Under the pieces are notes generated by a model that made no database searches, had not been told where the DNA came from, and worked only from the letters and a program-made list of their open reading frames with translations. The translations under genes and the position numbers were made by a program. Of a stretch of DNA of 59,085 nucleotides, positions 16,960 through 25,556 are shown piece after piece; within the stretch, counting starts at the first letter, position 1, and every line of letters starts with the position of its first letter. The DNA comes from Gemmatimonadota bacterium (GTDB lineage: Bacteria > Gemmatimonadota > Gemmatimonadetes > Gemmatimonadales > Gemmatimonadaceae). Location: contig JAQBYI010000018.1 of the NCBI GenBank assembly GCA_027622655.1, forward strand, positions 1 to 59,085, in the 5' to 3' direction.

Positions 16960-18255
16960 GTGAAGTTGATTCACACCCTCGTCATCGGTAGCGCGGCAAT
17001 CACGATTGCCGCGACTGCAGCGACAGCACAACGGGCCGGACAGCAGGCCGCCGCTGAACCAGACCCGGTTATGGAGCTCGTCGGACGCCTCGATCTGGAG
17101 AGGTACAAGGCCACGATCAAGGGGCTGACTGAGTTCGGTGACCGCCGTCAAGGCACTGATCGGAACCGTGCGGCTGTGGATTGGATCGAAGCGCAGCTGC
17201 GGAGCTACGGCTGCCAAAACGTCGAGCGGATTCGCTACGAATACAATCCAGCCCCACCAGCGGCCCGTGGTGGAGGGCAAGCTGGTGCCGGTGCCGGTGC
17301 CGGAGCAGGGGCGGCTCGCGGTGGCCGTGCGGGCGGAGCCGCTGGTGGTGCAGGACGTGGAGCGGGCCAAGGCACGGGCATAGTTTCGGGGCCGGGCGGC
17401 AGCCGCATTCGCGGTTTAAGGGCGCGCACGGGCGTGAATAACGATTCACTCCGGCAGCCAGATACGGCGATTCGCGCGATCAACATGCAGCCGACTTCGC
17501 CGGGCATGCGCGAACAGGTGGTCTGCACAAAGGTTGGTACGACCCGACCGGACGAGATGTACATCGTCGGCGGCCACATGGATGGTCACGGTTGGGGCCA
17601 GGCGGCAAACGACGACGGCTCGGGCTCGGCCATCGTGATGGAGCTCGCGCGCATCTTCTCGATGCCCGACGTGCAGACCGACCGGTCAATTCGTTTCGCA
17701 CTCTGGAACAATGAAGAGACGGGACTGAACGGCGCGCGCGCGTACATCGAGCAGCGCGAAACGCTTCAGGGTAAGGAAAACCCGGTCGGGTCGGGCAGGT
17801 TTCCGGAACCGAAGTGGCTCGGGATGATCCAGCATGACATGATGCTGTTCGACCATGGAATGCCGCGAGCAGACGGCACATTGTCGCCTGAGCAACGTCC
17901 GGAGGCGGATGTGAACGTCGAATTTCAGATCAACTCGATGATGGCGGACGCGTCGATGAAGCTCGCGTTCGTGTTCCACGGCGCGAACCAGAAGTACGCG
18001 ACTGACTATCCGGTGGCCGTGGGACCGAACATGACGAATACCGACTCGGGTCCGTTCCAGGACCTCATTCCGGCGATCAGTCTTCGCGAAAACGAGCGCG
18101 GGGCGCAGATCGGTGGTGGCTGGGACCCGAACTGGCACCAGCCGACCGATGTTTACACGACCTTCAGCGACAAGGATTTTCGGCTCGGGCTGAACGCTGC
18201 TCAGACGACGATGGGTGCGATTGGAACGCTCACCGGAGCAAAGCTCAAGAACTAG
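16960..18255 (+). CDS. M28-family metallopeptidase with Gly/Ala-rich insert, exported
   Basis: A 431-residue zinc aminopeptidase-like enzyme. A signal peptide spans residues 1-24 (ends TATAQ). Zinc ligands and catalytic residues are visible: His206 and Asp208 in GGHMDGHGWG, the Asp in AANDDGSG (~218), Glu252-Glu253 in NNEETG, Asp in QHDMMLFDHG and His in PNWHQPTDV. Residues ~103-146 are a Gly/Ala/Arg-rich stretch inserted before the catalytic core. The GTG at 16960 is chosen because CAGGAG lies just upstream and the signal peptide begins there; the longer frame is Arg-rich and not natural. TAGAAT at 16923-16928 is a plausible -10 box. Confidence 0.88.
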   Translation: MKLIHTLVIGSAAITIAATAATAQRAGQQAAAEPDPVMELVGRLDLERYKATIKGLTEFGDRRQGTDRNRAAVDWIEAQLRSYGCQNVERIRYEYNPAPPAARGGGQAGAGAGAGAGAARGGRAGGAAGGAGRGAGQGTGIVSGPGGSRIRGLRARTGVNNDSLRQPDTAIRAINMQPTSPGMREQVVCTKVGTTRPDEMYIVGGHMDGHGWGQAANDDGSGSAIVMELARIFSMPDVQTDRSIRFALWNNEETGLNGARAYIEQRETLQGKENPVGSGRFPEPKWLGMIQHDMMLFDHGMPRADGTLSPEQRPEADVNVEFQINSMMADASMKLAFVFHGANQKYATDYPVAVGPNMTNTDSGPFQDLIPAISLRENERGAQIGGGWDPNWHQPTDVYTTFSDKDFRLGLNAAQTTMGAIGTLTGAKLKN

Positions 18256-18327
18256 GCATAACTCGGTGGGGCAGCGGTTCGTCGCTGGCTCGGTCTTTGG
18301 ATGACGGGTACATTCAGCCCGTTGAAA

Positions 18328-18333
18328 TATTCT
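18328..18333 (+). promoter_or_regulatory. -10 box (TATTCT) just before the kinase start
   Basis: TATTCT is followed by 5 bases and the GTG at 18339. No Shine-Dalgarno site precedes this start. A second candidate, TACATT at 18309-18314, would give a short leader instead. Confidence 0.35.
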
Positions 18334-18338
18334 GCGCC

Positions 18339-20612
18339 GTGACCAGCTTCGAGCCGCTCCGAAAAGCTCTGGCCGCTACCTACGACATCGAGCGAGAGGT
18401 CGGCCAGGGCGGCATGGCGCGCGTGTATCTCGCGCGCGACCTGAAACATGATCGTCCGGTCGCAATCAAGGTCATCGACGCGGAGGTTGCGGTTGGCCTG
18501 GCGTCGGAGCGCTTTCTGCGAGAAATCCAGATATGCGCGCGCCTGACGCACCCGCACATTCTGCCGCTGCTCGATTCGGGGTTCGCCGACGAGCGACCGT
18601 ACTTTGTCATGCCGTTCGTTGATGGCGAATCCATTCGCGACCGATTGGCGCGGGTGGGACGATTTCCCGTGGACGAGGCGGTACTGCTCGCCCGCGAAGT
18701 GGCCGACGCTCTCGACTATGCGCACGCGGCCGGCATCGTGCATCGCGACATCAAGCCGGAAAACGTGCTGCTGCTCGGGAACCATGCCGTCGTACTCGAT
18801 TTTGGTGTTGCACGCGCTATTTCCACCGCCGCCGAACCGCGGGTTGACTTCACAATGGCCGGAATGGTCGTCGGTACACCGGCCTATATGAGTCCGGAGC
18901 AGGCGTCCGGCGACGCCGTTCAGGATGGTCGAAGCGACATGTACGGGCTCGCGGTCATGCTCTATGAAATGCTGACTGGGTCGCAGCCGTTCAAGGGACC
19001 GACCGCTCAAGCCGTGATATCGAAGCGTTTTCTTGAAGTGGCGCCCGCCGCAGACATCGGGCGCCCTGAGACCCCACCGAACGTTGTGGTCGCAATTGCC
19101 CGCGCGTTGCAACGAGAGCCTGCCGATCGATACGCCACGCTTGGCGAGTTCGGCAAGGCGCTCGCGGATCCGGCTGGTGGAACGTCGGTTTCGATTCGAC
19201 GCGCCTCGGTGCAACCGTCAATCGTGGTCGTGCCCTTTGCCAACGTGGGCGGAAACGAAGAGAATGAATTCCTGTCTGATGGCATCACCGACGAAATCAT
19301 TTCCGTGCTGAGCCGACTGCGCACGTTGCGCGTAGCGGCGCGCACGTCGTCGTACGCCATTCGCAACCAACAAGTGGATATAGCGGCGATCGGGCGCACA
19401 TTGAACGTGGACACTCTTCTGGAAGGGAGCGTACAGCGCGCCGGGGCACGGGTCCGCGTGAAGTCGCGTCTCGTCAAAATTTCGGACGGCGTCGAGCTCT
19501 GGTCAGAGCAGTTTGATCGCGAGTTCGACGACATCTTTGCAATTCAGGACGCTATCAGCGGAGCGATCGCGACCGCCCTCGAGGCGACGATTCTTGGCAC
19601 GGAGAAGGCCGGGGGAGCACTCCGCAGCGCCACGGTCGCCGCCGTGTACGAGCGATACCTCCAAGGGCGGTACGCGTGGAACAAGCGAACCGAGACACAG
19701 CTTGCGCGCGCCGTTGAGCATTTTGAGGCCGCCGTAAAATCCGACCCGAACTTCGCGCCCGCGCATGCCGGGCTAGCCGACGCCTACGCGGTGCTTGGCA
19801 CCTACGGCGCTCAAGCGGCCGCAGACGTCATGCCGCTCGCCCGTGCCAGCGCGCAACGTGCATTGTCGAACGATCCGTCGCTGGCCGAGGCGCACGCCAC
19901 GCTTGGTCTCGTCTCTGCCGTGTACGACCACGACTGGGCGGAAGCGGAGGTGGCGTTTGCGCGTGCAATCACGCTTTCGCCGACCTACGTCACCGCGTGG
20001 CAGTGGCGGGCGATTGCCCTTCACGTTCCGCTCGGGCGAATAGACGAAGCGCGGGCTGACGTCGAAGAGGCCCGGCGGCTCGACCCGCTTTCACTTCCGC
20101 TGGGTGCGACGGCGGGTCTCGTGCACGCGATCGCGGGCGACGTGGGAAGCGCGATTTCGGCCTTCCACGACGTGCTGGCGATTGAACCGAGATTTGGAAT
20201 TGCTCACTTCTTTCTTGGTCACACGCTGATGGGAGCTGGACGGCATGCGGAGGCCGTCGAGAGTTTCTCCAGCGCGATCGCAATCAGCGGCGGATCACCT
20301 GAGATGTCTTCGGGGCTGGCTCAGGCGCAGGCACACCTCGGCGATCGTGCGGCTGCGAAGGCGGAGATCGATCGACTGGTGGCGCTGCGTTCGGAGCGAT
20401 ACGTATCGGCCACGCTGATTGCCCAACTGTACGCGGCCCTCGGGGAACACGATCGTGCGCTCACCTGGCTTCGGACGGCGGCCGACGATCGCGATCCGGA
20501 GTTGGTCTATCTAGGCCGCAAACCGGTGTACGCCGGGCTGCGCAGCAACCCCGCGTTCGACGCTCTCATTGCCGCGACCGGGCTTCAGGCTACGGTGGAA
20601 GGCCAGCGGTAG
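18339..20612 (+). CDS. Soluble Ser/Thr protein kinase with TolB-like and TPR regions
   Basis: A 757-residue protein. Residues ~15-275 are a Hanks-type kinase: glycine loop GQGGMARVYLA, catalytic Lys44 in VAIKVI, HRDIKPENVLL, DFGVARA and GTPAYMSPEQ. Residues ~300-420 match the TolB/FlgO-like segment common in kinase-TPR and cyclase-TPR proteins (SIVVVPFANVGG, FLSDGITDEIISVLSRL, LLEGSVQRAGARVRV). About six TPR units follow (RYAWNKRT, FEAAVKSDPNFAPAHAGLADAY, ALSNDPSLAEAHATLG). No transmembrane helix separates kinase and sensor, unlike many kinases of this type. The GTG at 18339 fits the usual N-terminus; an ATG 42 bases upstream adds an unlikely extension. Targets are unknown. Confidence 0.88.
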   Translation: MTSFEPLRKALAATYDIEREVGQGGMARVYLARDLKHDRPVAIKVIDAEVAVGLASERFLREIQICARLTHPHILPLLDSGFADERPYFVMPFVDGESIRDRLARVGRFPVDEAVLLAREVADALDYAHAAGIVHRDIKPENVLLLGNHAVVLDFGVARAISTAAEPRVDFTMAGMVVGTPAYMSPEQASGDAVQDGRSDMYGLAVMLYEMLTGSQPFKGPTAQAVISKRFLEVAPAADIGRPETPPNVVVAIARALQREPADRYATLGEFGKALADPAGGTSVSIRRASVQPSIVVVPFANVGGNEENEFLSDGITDEIISVLSRLRTLRVAARTSSYAIRNQQVDIAAIGRTLNVDTLLEGSVQRAGARVRVKSRLVKISDGVELWSEQFDREFDDIFAIQDAISGAIATALEATILGTEKAGGALRSATVAAVYERYLQGRYAWNKRTETQLARAVEHFEAAVKSDPNFAPAHAGLADAYAVLGTYGAQAAADVMPLARASAQRALSNDPSLAEAHATLGLVSAVYDHDWAEAEVAFARAITLSPTYVTAWQWRAIALHVPLGRIDEARADVEEARRLDPLSLPLGATAGLVHAIAGDVGSAISAFHDVLAIEPRFGIAHFFLGHTLMGAGRHAEAVESFSSAIAISGGSPEMSSGLAQAQAHLGDRAAAKAEIDRLVALRSERYVSATLIAQLYAALGEHDRALTWLRTAADDRDPELVYLGRKPVYAGLRSNPAFDALIAATGLQATVEGQR

Positions 20613-20673
20613 ATCGCAGATTGTTGAGCGCGCCGACAGCCGATGCAAATGCCGTTCGCCATGGTTGGGGTTC

Positions 20674-20701
20674 TTGCCGACAGTGTTCGCTCGTGTAGAG
20701 T
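20674..20701 (+). promoter_or_regulatory. Promoter of the YdeI-like gene, likely leaderless
   Basis: TTGCCG (20674-20679) and TAGAGT (20696-20701) are 16 bases apart. The -10 box ends 8 bases before the ATG at 20710, so transcription should begin at or next to the start codon. Confidence 0.5.
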
Positions 20702-20709
20702 ATTGCGTC

Positions 20710-21291
20710 ATGCTGATCGGAGAATCGACTTACGCGACATCCCGCTCGGTTTGGCGCAGATGGCTTGCAAGGCATCACACGAAAAAGCGCGAGATCTGGC
20801 TTGTCTATTACAAGAAGAGCTCCGGCAAAACCACGGTTGCTTACGCCGAGGCAGTGGAAGAAGCGCTCTGTTTCGGGTGGATTGACACGACGGTAAAGAC
20901 GATCGACCCAGAGCGATATGCACAGCGGTTTGTGCCGCGAAAGCCGCGGAGCAACTGGTCGACGCCGAATCTGAAGCGCGTAAAGCGTCTTGGGGCCCTG
21001 GGGCTGATGACTCCGGCCGGAGCCGCGCACATTCCCTCGCCTCGCGCGGCGAATGCGTTTCATGCCAAGCATGAAAAACGACTGACCGGAACGATTGCGG
21101 CGCCTCCGGATCTCGCGGCGGCCCTCCGACGAAATGCAAAGGCGTCTGCGGTCTGGAAAACTTTGGCGCCGGGATACAGGCGGCTCTACGTGCGGTGGAT
21201 AACAGATGCGAAGCGGGCCGAAACCAGGACGCGACGAGTTGCCAGTGTGGTGGACCGACTATCGCAGGGCATCAAGCACCCCATGGTATGA
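20710..21291 (+). CDS. YdeI/OmpD-associated family protein
   Basis: A 193-residue cytosolic protein of the YdeI (bacteriocin-protection/OmpD-associated) family. The family signature is the helical N-terminal part SVWRRWLARHHTKKREIWLVYYKK, seen here in pieces such as REIWLVYYKKSS and ALCFGWIDTTVKTIDPERY. A basic segment RFVPRKPRSNWS follows, then a C-terminal region with FLxxL-like helices and WITDAKRAETRTRR. Such proteins have been linked to peptide resistance in enterobacteria, but the mechanism is unknown and transfer of that role here is only a guess. The ATG at 20710 is set by the promoter; the longer frame upstream is not natural. Confidence 0.75.
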   Translation: MLIGESTYATSRSVWRRWLARHHTKKREIWLVYYKKSSGKTTVAYAEAVEEALCFGWIDTTVKTIDPERYAQRFVPRKPRSNWSTPNLKRVKRLGALGLMTPAGAAHIPSPRAANAFHAKHEKRLTGTIAAPPDLAAALRRNAKASAVWKTLAPGYRRLYVRWITDAKRAETRTRRVASVVDRLSQGIKHPMV

Positions 21292-21371
21292 CACACGTCG
21301 CCTTCGGCGCACGGCCGAGCGTAACTTGGGATCATCGGCCAGCTTGTCCGGGCCGCACCCGAGGTGCCGCA

Positions 21372-22781
21372 ATGATTCGTTTTGCCAGACATGCTGTCAT
21401 CGCGGTTTGCGCCGCTGTTTCAGCGGCCGGCTCGCTCGCCGCGCAGGCGTTCGATCAACGGGCTGTGGGACGCGCGGTCTTCAAGGAGTTGATTGAAACG
21501 AACACGACGCCGTCCGTTGGCAATACGACGAAGGCGGCCGAATTGATCGCCGCGCGCTTTCGCGCGGCCGGCTTTCCGGTGGCAGACATCGTTGTCATCG
21601 GTCCCGACGAAACGCACAAAAACCTCATCGTTCGCATCCGCGGGGCGGATCGCACGAGAAAACCAATCTTGTTACTGGCGCATCTCGATGTTGTCGAAGC
21701 GGAGCGGTCGGACTGGTCGATGGATCCGTTCGCGTTCACGGAACGGGACGGCTTCTACTACGGGCGTGGCACGCAGGATGTGAAAGGCGGAGCGGCAACG
21801 CTGGTCACGGCTTTGCTGCGGATGCGGGCTGAGCGCTTCACACCGGCTCGCGACCTGATTCTCGCGCTCACGGCTGGTGAAGAAGGCGGCATGCCAAATG
21901 GAGTGGAGTGGCTCCTCGCCAATCACCGCGACCTGATAGATGCTGAGTATTGCGTGAACATGGACGGCGGCGGCGCCGATTCGGAGAACGGCATTCCGAT
22001 CGCACTCAACATGCAGGCCGCCGAAAAGGTGTACTTCGACGTCACGTTGACCGTGCGCGACAAGGGCGGACACTCGTCGCTGCCGCGGCGGGACAACGCG
22101 ATCAACACGCTCGCGCGCGCGCTGGTGCGGATTTCCGACCACACGTTTCCGGTCGCATTCAACGAGATCACCCGTGCCTACTTCCTGCGTTCCGCGGCAT
22201 TTCACTCCGCCGCGCTCGCCGCTGATCTCAGGGCGGCTGCCACAGAACCCGGTGACAGCGCCGCGATTCGTCGGTTGTCGGACGACGCATGGTTCAACGC
22301 GCTGATGCGCACGACGTGCACCGCTACGTTGCTTTCCGCAGGGCATGCTCCCAACGCCCTTCCGCAGACGGCGACTGCCAACGTCAACTGCAGGCGGCTG
22401 CCCGGTCTGGCGTCCGACAGTCTGATCCGAATCCTGACCAGCGTCATCGCCGACACGAGCGTCGCGCTTACGATTTTGGAAGACGCGCCGCAAAGTCCGC
22501 CGTCTCCGCTCCGGGCAGATGTCGAAGCGGCGGTCCGTGCGGCCAGCGAGGCTATTGCCCCAGGACTGCCGCTCATTCCGACTATGGAGACGGGCGCCAC
22601 GGACGGGCTCTATATCAGGAACGCAGGGATCCCGACCTACGGGCTCAGCGGCATTGCGATTGATACTGACGATATCCGGTCACATGGACGCGACGAACGG
22701 GTGCGTATTGAAGCGTTCGAACGGGGGCAGGAGTTTACCTACCGGCTCCTGCGCATCATTTCGGCGCCGGTGACGCCTTGA
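21372..22781 (+). CDS. M20-family metallopeptidase (dipeptidase/carboxypeptidase type), exported
   Basis: A 469-residue zinc exopeptidase with a signal peptide (residues ~1-25, ending LAAQA). Metal and catalytic residues: LLAHLDVVEAE, DVKGG preceded by YGRGTQ, TAGEEGGMPNGVEW, YCVNMDGGG and a late SHGRDERV. The dimerisation or lid domain begins around KGGHSSLPRRDNAIN. Function: probably trims peptides or N-acyl amino acids in the periplasm. The ATG at 21372 has GAGG seven bases upstream and starts the signal peptide; the longer frame does not look coding. Confidence 0.88.
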   Translation: MIRFARHAVIAVCAAVSAAGSLAAQAFDQRAVGRAVFKELIETNTTPSVGNTTKAAELIAARFRAAGFPVADIVVIGPDETHKNLIVRIRGADRTRKPILLLAHLDVVEAERSDWSMDPFAFTERDGFYYGRGTQDVKGGAATLVTALLRMRAERFTPARDLILALTAGEEGGMPNGVEWLLANHRDLIDAEYCVNMDGGGADSENGIPIALNMQAAEKVYFDVTLTVRDKGGHSSLPRRDNAINTLARALVRISDHTFPVAFNEITRAYFLRSAAFHSAALAADLRAAATEPGDSAAIRRLSDDAWFNALMRTTCTATLLSAGHAPNALPQTATANVNCRRLPGLASDSLIRILTSVIADTSVALTILEDAPQSPPSPLRADVEAAVRAASEAIAPGLPLIPTMETGATDGLYIRNAGIPTYGLSGIAIDTDDIRSHGRDERVRIEAFERGQEFTYRLLRIISAPVTP

Positions 22782-22817
22782 GTTTTTGGCTGTGTCCTGG
22801 CTGCAACGGAGAAGCGA

Positions 22818-22862
22818 ATGAACACAGACGCTACGGATTCGGCTGATGGCACGCGAGAATAA
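22818..22862 (+). CDS. Possible 14-codon upstream ORF overlapping the nitrilase start
   Basis: An ATG with a good Shine-Dalgarno site (GGAG at 22808-22811) opens a 14-residue frame, MNTDATDSADGTRE, that ends with TAA at 22860-22862, inside the nitrilase gene. The nitrilase ATG at 22846 itself has no Shine-Dalgarno site. This arrangement could couple nitrilase translation to a short leader. It could also be chance. Confidence 0.3.
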   Translation: MNTDATDSADGTRE

Positions 22863-23808
22863 GTCGTCGCTCACCGTCGGCGTAGCACAAATCGCGCCGA
22901 TATGGCTCGACCGCGAGCGAACGCTCGCCAAGGTCGGCAGATGGATAACCCGCGCGGCCGACCGAAAATGCAAACTTGTCGCATTCGGCGAGGCGCTTGT
23001 ACCCGGTTATCCGTGGTGGATTGAGCATACGGACGGCGCGCGGTTCAACTCGCCGATGCAAAAACGGCTGCACGCACACTATCTGGATCAAGCGGTGGAC
23101 TTGGATGCAGGGCACCTCGACGCGACGAGCACGCTGGCGCGCAAGCGCAAAATCACGGTCGTGCTCGGCACGATCGAGCGGCCGCGAGACCGGGGCGGCC
23201 ACAGTCTCTATTGTTCTCTCGTCGTAATCGCTGCGGATGGTTCGATCGCGTCGGTTCACCGCAAACTGATGCCGACGCACGAAGAGCGTCTGTCGTGGGC
23301 GCCCGGCGACGGACACGGACTTCGCACACACCGCCTGGGCGCGTTTACACTCGGTGCGTTGAATTGCTGGGAGAACTGGATGCCTCTCGTTCGAGCCGCG
23401 ATGTACGCGCAAGGCGAGGATCTCCACGTCGCGTCGTGGCCGGGAAGCGACTACAACACCCGGGATGTCACCCGTTTTGCGGCACGCGAAGGGCGGAGTT
23501 ACGTCCTCGCAGCGTCGTCGTTGATGCGCAGGCGCGACATTCCGGATTCGGTTCCGCACGCAGCGGCGCTGCGGAAACGTATTCCGCCCGCGCTGGGGAA
23601 CGGCGGATCCTGCATAGCCGGGCCCGACGGCGAATGGATCGCGCCACCGGTGACGGACCGCGAAACGCTAATCGTGCGGACGATAGACCATCGGCGCGTT
23701 CGCGAAGAGCGTCAGAATTTTGACGCGGCGGGCCACTACGGTCGTCCGGACGTTACTCACCTTACGGTCGACCGACGCCGGCAGGGCACAGTGAGTCTCC
23801 GCGATTGA
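22846..23808 (+). CDS. Nitrilase-family C-N hydrolase
   Basis: A 320-residue cytosolic enzyme of the nitrilase superfamily, in or near the true nitrilase branch, which turns nitriles into acids and ammonia. The catalytic triad is complete: Glu49 in AFGEALVPGYPWW, Lys140 in VHRKLMPTHEERLSW and Cys174 in LGALNCWENWMPL. The Cys-Trp-Glu-Asn-Trp run is typical of aliphatic or aromatic nitrilases rather than amidases. The ATG at 22846 gives the expected N-terminus (LTVGVAQIAP). Start selection may depend on the short upstream ORF. It lies 64 bases after the M20 gene and may share its transcript. Confidence 0.87.
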   Translation: MARENKSSLTVGVAQIAPIWLDRERTLAKVGRWITRAADRKCKLVAFGEALVPGYPWWIEHTDGARFNSPMQKRLHAHYLDQAVDLDAGHLDATSTLARKRKITVVLGTIERPRDRGGHSLYCSLVVIAADGSIASVHRKLMPTHEERLSWAPGDGHGLRTHRLGAFTLGALNCWENWMPLVRAAMYAQGEDLHVASWPGSDYNTRDVTRFAAREGRSYVLAASSLMRRRDIPDSVPHAAALRKRIPPALGNGGSCIAGPDGEWIAPPVTDRETLIVRTIDHRRVREERQNFDAAGHYGRPDVTHLTVDRRRQGTVSLRD

Positions 23809-23907
23809 TCCTGGCGCGGTGAAGTTGAGCGGGGCGGTGTTTGACGTGAGCGCCCGGCGCACCGAGATTCGATAGGTCTTTCCCACCAACGAAGAACTGA
23901 GGCAGCC

Positions 23908-25494
23908 ATGGCCCGCAAGAAAGTTACCCGTCGCGAATTTGTCGCCGAATCCGGAACCGTCGCCGCAGGGGCGTTGTTTACGGCCAAAGGGTTCCCCATG
24001 ATCGTTCCGCGCCACGTGCTCGGCGGTCCCGGATACCAAGCACCGAGCGATACCGTCAACTTCGCGGTGGCCGGCTATGGCGGCATGGGCTCGGGGAACG
24101 CTCAACAGCTCGTCCAAACGGAAAACCTCGTCGCGGTGTGTGACGTCGATATGGCTTTCTCGAAATCCAATACGACGAACAAGCTTCGGCCCAACCGCGA
24201 AGGAGTGGTGCGGCCCGAGGCCACGAAACTCAACGAGCAGTTCGACAAGGCGGCAAAATATGCCGACTTCCGTGAGATGCTGGAAAAACAGAAAGACATC
24301 GACGGCGTTGTGATCGCGACTCCCGATCACACGCATGCCGTCATCGCGAAGGCCGCGATGGACCTGGGCAAGCACGTATACGTACAAAAGCCGCTGTGTT
24401 GGAGCGTGCACGAGGCGCGTGTGCTCCGCGCGACGGCGCTCAGCAATCCGAAGCTCGTGACGCAGATGGGCAATCAGGGTCACTCGAGTGAAGGTGCGCG
24501 GCTAATCAACGAATGGATTGCAGCCGGCGTGATTGGTGCGGTGCGCGAGGTGCACGTCTGGACGAATCGCCCGGTTGGTTACTGGCCGCAGGGTGTGCCG
24601 CGTCCCGATCCAACGGCGCTCTCTGCTCCGGGAGCGCCACAGTTCGGGACCTCGTGGAACAACCGCCGTATCAACGACACGATTGCGAGCAGCATGGGCG
24701 CCTACCCGGTGCCTGACGATCTGCGATGGGATCTCTATCTCGGCCCAGTCGCCGAGGACATTGCCTATCACCCGGTGTATCACCCGTTCAACTGGCGCGG
24801 CTGGCTCGACTTCGGTGGCGGTGCGCTCGGCGATATGGGCGCTCATCTCCTTGATCATCCATACTGGGCACTCGGTCTCACGACACCTACGAGCATCGAA
24901 GCGACGAGCACGGCATTTGGCATGGCAACGCTGCCGCCGATGGATCCGTCAGCTGCGCCGAACACGCGCGAGGGGCGGCCGAGGCAGGTGCCGGCTTCGT
25001 TCCCGTTGGCGAGCACGGTGCACTATCAGTTCGCCGCGCGCGGAGACATGCCGGCCGTGAAGCTCAACTGGTTTGACGGTGGCCTGTATCCGCCGCGCCC
25101 TGACCTGCTTCCCGACAGCGAAGTACTGAAAGGCGAAGGCGGGGTGATTTTCTATGGCGAGAAAGGGATCCTGATGAATGACACGTACGGATCCAATCCG
25201 CGCTGCTATCCGGAATCGGTGATGGCTGCAGCGCAGGCCGTTCCGAAGACCATGCCGCGCATTGAGTGGAGCCACGAACTTAACTGGGCCAAGGCGATTC
25301 GTGGTGAAGCCAAGGCGAGTTCACCGCTTGAATACGCCGCGCAACTCACTGAAACGATGCTGCTCGGTGTGGCAGCGCTACGTGCCGGACAAGGGCGAAA
25401 GGTCTACTACGACGGTGCGATGGGCGAGTTCAGCAACGCGCCCGAGGCCAACCAGTACCTCACGCGAGAATATCGGAACGGCTGGGCGATCTAG
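23908..25494 (+). CDS. Tat-exported Gfo/Idh/MocA-family oxidoreductase
   Basis: A 528-residue NAD(P)-dependent sugar dehydrogenase-like protein. Residues 1-35 carry a twin-arginine signal ([10 protein letters not shown], then an Ala/Gly-rich helix), so it is exported folded with its cofactor. The Rossmann part shows [15 protein letters not shown] and [30 protein letters not shown] split over ~60-165; the EKP motif is QKP here. The C-terminal substrate domain includes [20 protein letters not shown]. Likely substrates are sugars or inositols; unresolved. GAGG lies five bases before the ATG. A strong terminator follows. Confidence 0.86.
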   Translation: MARKKVTRREFVAESGTVAAGALFTAKGFPMIVPRHVLGGPGYQAPSDTVNFAVAGYGGMGSGNAQQLVQTENLVAVCDVDMAFSKSNTTNKLRPNREGVVRPEATKLNEQFDKAAKYADFREMLEKQKDIDGVVIATPDHTHAVIAKAAMDLGKHVYVQKPLCWSVHEARVLRATALSNPKLVTQMGNQGHSSEGARLINEWIAAGVIGAVREVHVWTNRPVGYWPQGVPRPDPTALSAPGAPQFGTSWNNRRINDTIASSMGAYPVPDDLRWDLYLGPVAEDIAYHPVYHPFNWRGWLDFGGGALGDMGAHLLDHPYWALGLTTPTSIEATSTAFGMATLPPMDPSAAPNTREGRPRQVPASFPLASTVHYQFAARGDMPAVKLNWFDGGLYPPRPDLLPDSEVLKGEGGVIFYGEKGILMNDTYGSNPRCYPESVMAAAQAVPKTMPRIEWSHELNWAKAIRGEAKASSPLEYAAQLTETMLLGVAALRAGQGRKVYYDGAMGEFSNAPEANQYLTREYRNGWAI

Positions 25495-25508
25495 TACCGA
25501 GAAAAGAA

Positions 25509-25555
25509 GACCGGCCGGCGCCCAGAGGCGTGGACGCCGGCCGGTCGCGTTTTCT
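25509..25555. terminator. Terminator hairpin between convergent genes
   Basis: Perfect 12-base arms, GACCGGCCGGCG (25509-25520) and CGCCGGCCGGTC (25535-25546), are followed by GCGTTTTCTGTT on the plus strand and flanked by an A-rich run on the left. It can stop both the oxidoreductase and the minus-strand gene ending at 25557. Confidence 0.85.
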
Positions 25556-25556
25556 G

